A stretch of 64,000 nt of DNA. Source: Clarkia xantiana subsp. parviflora (taxonomy: Eukaryota; Streptophyta; Magnoliopsida; Myrtales; Onagraceae). The stretch spans positions 35,021,452 to 35,085,451 of the forward strand of contig JAPTYO010000002.1 of the NCBI GenBank assembly GCA_036873135.1, given 5' to 3'. The stretch's first letter is position 1, and the number at the start of each line of letters is the position of its first letter. Shown piece after piece: positions 57,559-64,000 of this stretch. The notes beneath the pieces are model-generated. The model did no database searches and had not been told where the DNA came from. It saw nothing but the letters and a program-made list of their open reading frames with translations. A program made the position numbers and the translations under genes.

Positions 57559-58856
57559 AACAACCATCCTTGGAGGAGTTTGAGAACCTTCTAGCTTCAC
57601 AGGAGTTGCTGGCTAAGCAAATGGCTGGGATCAAGCTGGAGGAAGATCAGTGCGCGCTCGTGGCTCAGGTAAAAGAGTATGACGCTAGGAAAAAGGTTGG
57701 TGGGAATGCGGAGTCGTCTCGTAAGAAAGATTTCAAGTGTTATCGATGTGGGAAGCCTGGACGTCTGAAGAGAAATTGTCGGACCAGACTGAAGGAGAGT
57801 AACATGGTGGAGCCTAAGACCTCAACAGAAGGTGAAGAGTGGGCTAAATGTTTTCTAGCCAAGACCACTCCCACATGTGCATTTTCAGCTCGAGACTTGG
57901 GAAAGGAGTGGATTGTAGATTCAGGTTGCGGTCATCATCTTACCGGAGACGAAGATCAGTTCTCTACTATTCGTCTTCATGGAGGAGAAGAAGTTATACT
58001 CACGGCGGATGACACAGTTCACCATGTTGAGAAGGAAGGCACTGTTGTGATCAACAGTAGCGATGGAACATCGATCAAGCTCAATAATGTTTACCATGTT
58101 CCAGGCATGAATAGAAATCTCCTTTTAGTGGCGAATGCTGTCGATTCAGGTATGTACGTTTTATTTGGTCCGAATGATGTGAAGTTTCTCAGGAATGTTG
58201 AGATGATCAAGGCGGACGTAGTTCACATCGGAGAGCGAGTAGACGACATGTTCGTGATACCGGCTTCAAGTAAGAAAACTTCTTCAAAGAAGGTTCATGG
58301 AAAAAGGGGGAGTTCGAATCCTCGCGAAGACGTCCATGGAGGAGCCGATGATAAACAAGTGGTGAAGCAAGGATTGGGAAGATCGATCACTAAGCCAATT
58401 CGTGATCGGGTTAAAAATCGTATATGCGCTTATTCTTGCTTTCTTGCAAGTCCGGTAGTTGAGCATCAATCTTTGTCTCAAGATGAAGAGAATGAACAGC
58501 CGGACATGAAGATGTCTAAGGGAGATGAAGCTGTGCTGCCGACGACGGGAAACAAGCGTCGACAAGTTACTTTGTCGCTTGCTAAGAGTTCAGTCCTCGA
58601 TAAAGGAGGAAGTGCTTCAAAACCACAAGTTGATCAAGACAGAATAGTGCGACAGAAGTATCGAGAGCGGCTCAGACTAGAGCGCAACATTGATAAGAAG
58701 AAACATGAAGGAAAGTCAATGTCGAGGGGGATTGTTAATATCAACATTGACTTACCATCATGGACCAAGAAAAACTCACTATCATGGGCTAGGACTAACT
58801 TACTATTATTGGGCCAAGACTTAAAGATTTGGGCTAAGATAGTTGGCCCAAGTTGA
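57559..58856 (+). pseudogene. gag: copia gag-protease ORF, second part (after nested element C)
   Basis: Continues the gag frame in phase across the GGTCC site. It holds the zinc knuckle, where the histidine is replaced by arginine (CX2CX4R in place of H; codon 57762-57764), and the protease with WIVDSGCGHH. After protease comes a lysine-rich, charged tail of about 190 residues with no integrase, RT or RNase H. The frame runs 41 codons into the 3' LTR before stopping. Joined with the first part it would have about 609 codons without a stop. The charged tail is not a copia domain I recognise. Confidence 0.85.
58721..58732 (+). other. Polypurine tract of the copia element
   Basis: GTCGAGGGGGAT directly before the TGTTAA start of the 3' LTR. 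Confidence 0.7.
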
Positions 58857-59176
58857 AGAAATATCTAGAGACGAATACTTAGCTTATGTGTCTAAATAAT
58901 TCTAGGAATTAAATAATTGTAGGAAGTTCTAGAGAGTTTCTAGGTAGTTCTAAGTTTAGAGATTTCTTTAGTCTAGAGATTTCTTTAGTCTATATAAATA
59001 GGAGTGAAGTCATTTGTAATGAAGCAAGCAAGAAAACCACCACAACTAGATCCACCACCACAAGTTGTAAAAGTCTCCTATCATATTTAGAGTAAGAGAG
59101 TTATATATATAAGAGTTCGTCATTAGCTACTAGATACGATTTTGGGCAAGTGCAATAGGCACTTTGTTTCTTTACA
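58733..59176 (+). repeat. 3' LTR of the copia element
   Basis: 444 bp, homologous to 45390-45840, followed by the ATGGA duplication. Confidence 0.95.
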
Positions 59177-59181
59177 ATGGA

Positions 59182-59532
59182 CAGGTTAGTAAAGTTAGGG
59201 TAGGGGATGTAATTTGCCTGTCACGGTAAAAAGAAGATGGTAGATGAGCAAGGGCATCCATGCTAGTGGTGAAGTTGGACCCGACAATGTTGTTAATGCT
59301 AGGTAGGTAACATGACTAGTGTGTGTGATAGTGTTTTGCTTTTCTTCTTCTGCAACTATTCAAGAATAGACATCATAAAGGGCCAGCTGAAAGTTGAAAT
59401 CTTTCTTCAGCTACCTATAAATCTTACATTTAAGCAAATTCCAAAAAAAAGGACCAACATTCTAATACTGCAACACAAATCCTAATGTCTTGCACCAAAT
59501 CACGCACTCAAGAAGCCGAAACCCATGAAAGA
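59182..59532. other. 3' flank of the ASF1 gene
   Basis: No frame of note. It probably includes the 3' untranslated region of the gene at 59533; AATAAA-type signals were not clear. Confidence 0.4.
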
Positions 59533-61117
59533 TTAAGGTTGTTGCTCGGAATGTTGTTCAGTTACTGAGTTTGTGGGTTGATCAGCTACTGAGTTTGAGG
59601 GTTGTTCAGTTACTGAGTTTGATGGCTGATCAGTCTCTGAGTTTGAGGGCTGTTCTCCACCACCATCAACGATTTCGGTTGCCTGATCAGGTAAGGGAGA
59701 TTGTTCGCTACCATTTTCAGTGTCTTCTGGGTGGAAGTTGATGGGGAACTTTGTGACCCGAGGTTTATCAGAAAGAATGTTCCTTTGAATCTTCTCAATG
59801 ATCACTTTCTGAGGAGGTTCCTCTCTCAGCTGCTCATCTTCATAATCATTGTTCACGTAGTAACCGACTCGGATGAATTCTTGGCCAAGGTAAGAGCAGG
59901 TTAGAAGAAGCACCGTGACGCCAATGATATCTTCTTCCCGGATTTTTGATGGATCTGGTGAGTCCGCCTGCAAAAATCAGGCCAGTTCAGGATTCAATCT
60001 GAATCTAGGGTATTATAAGTGAAAGAGTATGATCAAGGTTAAAAAGAGATTGCCTGTAATACAAAACGGTAGTTTCCAACATTAACAGGACCAACAAGAA
60101 CACTTTCTAGTAGTTGGTCGTAGGTCTCATCCTCAGCAGAACCGACATAAGTGAGCTTCCATTCCAAATCTGGAGAATTAGAGCAAGAACAACATACAGG
60201 GTCATTTCCAGAATCCAGTCTAGCATTTTTAACAAGAAAAATGTGATCTGGGCATCAGCTAAACTTAAAAGTGCATCATCAATTGTACATACAATCATTT
60301 TCACACTTCAGATGAATAATCTTTGGAGAAACCAAAGGAAGCCAAATTCTCAAATCCAGTTGAAGGTGCATGATTTTCCAAACAGTAAATAACAAAGGGA
60401 CCCATAACCAATTTATTAAATTTAACATCCTAAAACGAAAAACTAAGATTCAGGCATCTCAGCAGACATGGTCGCCAGTTTGGATAGAGAACTGTGATGC
60501 TATAGACAATCAATAGGCAAAAATACTGCAGAACAAGGACCCTTCCAGCAAGTTGAGCATTACGGAAGAGACACAGTATCCAGAGAATATAATACAACAA
60601 TTGAAGAAATATTCAAAGGTCTCATTATGTTAACTTAACTGGCATCTTAATACTTGCTTTGTTTCAAAGATATAGAGCAATCTAAGCAATGGCATTGAGA
60701 TGGATATGCTTGTAAAATTTGACAGATGTATGACTTGGATGCACATAGAAGTTGGACTAAACCAAATTCTTCAGCATAAATTAGCTCCCCCAGCAATACG
60801 ATACCAACAAAAATACGAATTTTGAATCCAGATTAACAAAAATACAGTGCAAACTTTCTGACAGAAAAATAACTAAAATTTAATTTTCTAAAAGAAGTAA
60901 AAATCTGAAACACGCAGGAGATTCAATCGAAAACCCTAGGTCCGGAACAATCAAAGAAACGCAAAAACTAGTGATATTCACAGAGCATGAAAAAGACAAG
61001 TAAGTTACCGTCTTTTAGCGGCGCCAAACACTCGTAGGAGATCTCGAACTGGAAAGGCGCCGAAAATGGGGCTGGATTATCTAACACAGCAACGTTTGTA
61101 ATATTGACGGCACTCAT
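59533..61117 (-). CDS. ASF1: Histone chaperone ASF1, three exons
   Basis: Exons 61117-61009, 60169-60054 and 59967-59533 join in frame to about 219 residues, in line with plant ASF1 proteins (roughly 190-220). The N-terminal 155 residues are the immunoglobulin-like ASF1 domain: [18 protein letters not shown], then [62 protein letters not shown] and [16 protein letters not shown]1 binds the H3-H4 dimer in the nucleus and hands it to CAF-1 or HIRA during nucleosome assembly. The C-terminal tail is acidic and contains four to five imperfect copies of a [12 protein letters not shown] decapeptide. Intron 1 (839 nt) is GT-AG; intron 2 (86 nt) appears to be GC-AG, since exon 2 ends CAG before GCAATC. 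It is the only clear host gene in the window and has no sign of damage. Confidence 0.95.
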
Positions 61118-61378
61118 TGGCTGGCGTATGTTGGTCCGAAAACAACGTGGGTTCTGGCAAGGACCCTAACGACGCTCCAAAAATGAAGATCCGCCGCTAC
61201 GCATGAAATTTGACCCGGAGAATTTGGGGTCGTGAAACGCGGGCGGGAGGAGGAAGAAGAATTTGATACGGAGGGGAAACGGGGGGATTTAAGAGTGCCT
61301 GTGCGGAAAGTTACCGGGTGTAGCCGGTTAAAACACTTGGCGGGAGAATTGGTGGAATAAGCTCTGTGGAGCGGGAAC
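61118..61378 (-). promoter_or_regulatory. Presumed ASF1 5' region
   Basis: Immediately upstream of the ATG, GC-rich (GGCGGGAGG, AACGCGGGCGGG). CGCGGGCGGG and GGCGGGA are E2F-like sites when read on either strand (near 61238-61247 and 61340-61346), as expected for an S-phase histone chaperone, but this rests on motif similarity only. Confidence 0.35.
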
Positions 61379-61393
61379 TAACTGGTTGTGAAT

Positions 61394-61552
61394 ACCATGT
61401 TGGTCCATTGGTTGGACCAACTGTTAAATTGAATTGTGTTCTCCGTGGGCGACCCGAGGTCGAAACCCGTCGGAGATGCCACCTTGAAAGGACTTTAACT
61501 TTAACGCTTCTAGTCCGAATTTGCGAAAGCAAGGTAAATAAATAAATAAAAA
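61394..61552 (+). mobile_element. tRNA-derived SINE, 15-bp TSD
   Basis: About 159 bp with an A-box-like TGGTCCATTGGTTGG near the start, a B-box-like AGGTCGAAACCC, and an A-rich tail of TAAATAAATAAATAAAAA. It is flanked by the exact duplication TAACTGGTTGTGAAT (61379-61393 and 61553-61567). The tail and long duplication indicate LINE-type integration. Confidence 0.8.
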
Positions 61553-61659
61553 TAACTGGTTGTGAATTGCAACCCCCAATGTTTATTTAGATTAGATAGA
61601 TCATTCGTCCTCCTATCATATCCTATCCTATCCTACTTAAAATAATGTAGCAAGGTGGA

Positions 61660-62421
61660 TGTTGGATCACGGTCGAAGCTCCGTTACGTCCTTGACGGAA
61701 TGCTCTGGACTCCTGGGCTCCGCGTAATCCTGCAAAAGGGGATGACCTGGGTGGTGACCCAGAATCCCTCTCCGATGCTTAAATGAGTATATGATCAATG
61801 GGGTGGCAGCAGTAATCTAAGTACGTATTAGATGATTCGGGTTTTCTGAGGTAACTTCTTCCTTTATATAGGAGGGGAAGTTACTCAGCTACCTGTGGCC
61901 GTGATTGGCCGTTTTGCCCATGATTCCGTGTATCTCGCCACGATTCCGTATATCTCGTTAGGGATTCCGTAGATTTCGCCCCACGCTCCGCGTATCTTAC
62001 CCATACTCCGCGTATCTCGGGCACGCCCTGCGTATCTCGGGGGATTTATCTATATCTTTAACCATCTCCCACTACTCTATCTAGTAGGCGGGTTTCTCGG
62101 TCTTTGTCCTCTGATCACAAGCCTCGATTCCTGTCGGGGGCTCCAGAGTTATCTCATTCTAGGTCACCATCCAGGACCCCTTGTCTCACGGGACGGGTCC
62201 AGCCTCTGCGGGGCTTTTATCATCGGGGCCTTTACTAAGGCATATCGGGGCCTACTCGGAGGCTTCTTGTCGGGAGCATTCAGCTCATATATCGGGACCG
62301 CTAAAGTCGGGACCCTTCGTACTGGGCCTCTAGGCCTTCCAGGCTTTTCATGAGGCCCACTGGACCTACTCGCCGTCCATTGGCTGCTTAACGGGGCTAA
62401 CGATTACATCGGAACCCATCA
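61660..62421 (-). repeat. 3' LTR of element D
   Basis: 762 bp, TGTTGGATCACGG...CCCATCA on the plus strand. Its complement aligns with the LTRs of element B (GTTCCGATGTAATCGTTAGCC; TCCTATATAAAGGAAG as TATA region). Confidence 0.93.
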
Positions 62422-62434
62422 TTTGCCCCCAAGA
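62422..62434 (-). other. Polypurine tract of element D
   Basis: Complement TCTTGGGGGCAAA next to TGATGGG. Confidence 0.85.
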
Positions 62435-62899
62435 CATGGGGGACTTTTAGTTCGTCGTGTCTTCCAGTTCCAGACCTTCCGACCTGGCTGTCGGAGGCTT
62501 TGGTCTTCATACCTCCCGATATCGCCGTCGGAGGCTTTTGTCTTCGTACCTCCCGATACCGCCGTCGGGGGCTTTTATTTTTTACGTTTCTTGATACCTC
62601 AGTCGGAGGCTTTTACCTTGCGCGTGGTTGTCATATGACAGAGTCTCTCACTCATGATTACTTCGGGCCCACTGGGCTTTGTGGGCAGTTGCCAAATCCG
62701 AGGAGACTCCTCGGTTATCGCAGCATTAAATGCTAGGGATTATGAAACGACACCCGAATCGGCGTGACTGTTGCTTTCTGAAAAAGCGTGTATTACGTCA
62801 CCACGTCCCTTCCGTACCGTCTTCCCGATATCAACGACCACGATCGAATCGTTTCATCTTCAACGGTCAAGATGAAGTCCTTCCATTTGTCCTTTTGCT

Positions 62900-62907
62900 T
62901 ATAAAAG
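62900..62907 (+). promoter_or_regulatory. TATA-like box of the antisense gene in element D
   Basis: TATAAAAG, 143 nt before the ATG at 63050, inside an otherwise well conserved block (CCTTTTGCTTA...GCTAAGACCCTGGCA). This is the only TATA-like box I noticed between the purine tract and the start codon. Confidence 0.55.
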
Positions 62908-63049
62908 CTAAGACCCTGGCATTATTCACTTCTTCTCCACCTTCTCAGTTTCTGCCGTTCTTGCATTCGAAGTTTCTCCTGCTGTTCAAGTGATCCAAAG
63001 CCTTCAACTTTTCCGATCTTCCTTCATCTTCTCTCAACGATCATCAATC

Positions 63050-64000
63050 ATGTCTGGTAAGGGTCTTCTTCTCTGTTTTCCTGATTTGCTGATGTTTGCT
63101 CTTCTTTTCTCAAATCTTCTTGTTCGTGGCCGTTTTTTAGACGAGGCTACTTCTGAGGTTAGGGCCCCTTTCACCTTTGAGTTGGCCATTAATGAGATTT
63201 CTGAGGCCTCGTATGAGGTTGCTCTTCGAGAGGGCTGCATTACCTCGGATTGGGAGCCTCGTTTCCCCTACGAGTCTCAGCCTGCCGTCCGAAGGAAGCA
63301 CATCGTTACGCGTCCTCGAGAGGGTGAAGTGTTCGTCTCTGCCGGACAAATAAGCGCAGGGATTCGATTCCCCTTCTGCGGGAACCTGGTGGAGATGTGC
63401 AATTTCTACAAGACGCATCCTTGTACCTTCTCTCCACACGCCATCCGCGTGTGGAATGCCTTCCAACTTCTATGCCACCGCCAGCAGTGGACGTACAGTC
63501 TATTACTCTTCCGTACCTTTTATGGAATGAAGTGCAACAAGGCTGGTGTCTGCTCCTTCTCCCCCCGACTCCCCAAGTGGACAAAGGAGCAGCTTTCACG
63601 TTTCGGCTGGGATAGCGAGACCTGGAAGTTCCACAAGGATCGGGTGCTGATTCGCGACTCGGGGTCTGACAATAGTGGGTGGAAGAAGTACTACTTCTTT
63701 GTCCAAAATAGCTCTGTCCCATGGCCTCAATGGGAGGTCGTGGCGGACCCTGCCCCCAAGCTTCAGGTCTACACTGAGGATGACCTCAACACTCTCCAAA
63801 TGGTTCAGCTCTACCGTTGGGGAGACAACTTCATACCCCTCGACGGCAACAAGCTCCTGGAGAAGGACTTGATTCACATCGGAGTCCGACTCCTCGACTC
63901 CGTTTCCAAAGATTTAGTCATCTGGGTAACGCTTCTAACCATCTTGTCTTTTATTTTTGCAGCCAAGAAGGCATCTCTGCTGACTAGTCTCATGTTGAAG
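63050..64000 (+). CDS. Antisense accessory gene of element D, 5' part
   Basis: Exon 1 is 63050-63056 (ATGTCTG). Intron 1 is 84 nt (GTAAGG...TTTTAG). Exon 2 is 63141-63925, open throughout, and exon 3 starts at 63968 (or 63963) and runs off the window. Exon 2 carries the complete Transposase_28-like domain, with LREGCITSDWEPRFPYES, FVSAGQISAGIRFPF, a Trp/Phe-rich core, WKKYYFFVQNSSVPWPQW, and the LQMVQLYRWGDNF segment that element B has lost. In this copy the 37-nt second intron is also open when read through. The function is unknown; no break is visible in the part present. Confidence 0.8.
   Translation, partial: MSGKGLLLCFPDLLMFALLFSNLLVRGRFLDEATSEVRAPFTFELAINEISEASYEVALREGCITSDWEPRFPYESQPAVRRKHIVTRPREGEVFVSAGQISAGIRFPFCGNLVEMCNFYKTHPCTFSPHAIRVWNAFQLLCHRQQWTYSLLLFRTFYGMKCNKAGVCSFSPRLPKWTKEQLSRFGWDSETWKFHKDRVLIRDSGSDNSGWKKYYFFVQNSSVPWPQWEVVADPAPKLQVYTEDDLNTLQMVQLYRWGDNFIPLDGNKLLEKDLIHIGVRLLDSVSKDLVIWVTLLTILSFIFAAKKASLLTSLMLK

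Larger units (their letters stand above)
45390..59176 (+). mobile_element. Shortened Ty1/copia element, TSD ATGGA, split by element C
   Basis: LTRs 45390-45840 and 58733-59176 (TGTTAA...TTTACA) are flanked by an exact ATGGA duplication (45385-45389 and 59177-59181). The primer site is TGGTATCAGAGCC (tRNA-iMet). Without the nested 11.1-kb element C the interior is only about 1.8 kb and codes for gag and protease; integrase, RT and RNase H are absent. It is a non-autonomous deletion derivative that would depend on proteins made elsewhere. Confidence 0.95.
61660..64000 (-). mobile_element. Tat-lineage LTR retrotransposon D, right part beyond window
   Basis: One LTR (61660-62421), a purine tract and the start of the antisense gene are visible, arranged as in element C. 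gag-pol should lie on the minus strand beyond 64000. The sequence is closest to element B. Confidence 0.9.

Noticed and set aside
60107..60392. Frames in the ASF1 intron 1 and exon 2 area
   Set aside because: Shadows and read-through of ASF1 exon 2 into intron 1.

Overview
The window is plant nuclear DNA, almost certainly angiosperm and probably dicot. The evidence is Ty3/gypsy elements of the Tat lineage (which carry an extra RNase H), a Mutator-like element, copia elements primed by initiator tRNA-Met, short spliceosomal introns, and a plant-type ASF1 histone-chaperone gene. Nothing bacterial, organellar or CRISPR-like is present. About 90 percent of the window is transposable-element sequence, much of it nested. 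The species cannot be named from the sequence.

Layout. (1) 1-11181: Tat element A on the minus strand, with its left LTR cut by the window edge. It has a long intact pol but no gag, plus a spliced gene on the opposite strand. It sits inside an older LTR whose remainder is 11182-11719. (2) 11720-18026: probably the interior of that older element, made of tandem and degenerate AT-rich repeats without recognisable genes. (3) 18027-24620: debris of a second LTR family primed by tRNA-iMet, including an inverted LTR pair and a tandem internal-LTR-internal-LTR array. (4) about 25626-31793: a MULE with an intact transposase gene and a second, six-exon plant mobile domain (PMD) gene. (5) 32350-33234: an hAT-like non-autonomous element with a perfect 8-bp target duplication; 33374-33893: another terminal-inverted-repeat element. 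(6) 33957-45072: Tat element B, complete with TSD ATCAT. Its gag-pol carries six in-frame stops, while its antisense gene is open. (7) 45390-59176: a shortened copia element (TSD ATGGA) whose gag was split by Tat element C (46446-57553, TSD GGTCC). (8) 59533-61117: the only clear host gene, ASF1, in three exons, with a SINE (15-bp TSD) upstream. (9) 61660-64000: the start of Tat element D, with an LTR and the first exons of its antisense gene.

How the parts relate. B, C and D are one Tat family. Each carries gag-PR-RT-RNaseH-aRNaseH-integrase in one direction (D's is beyond the window edge) and a spliced antisense gene that starts near the 3' LTR and converges on pol. In A, B and C a tandem repeat array lies between the two convergent genes. 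The antisense gene keeps its reading frame, exon phases and splice sites across diverged copies, even where gag-pol is dead. That, and the two-gene MULE, are the parts of the window most worth following up.
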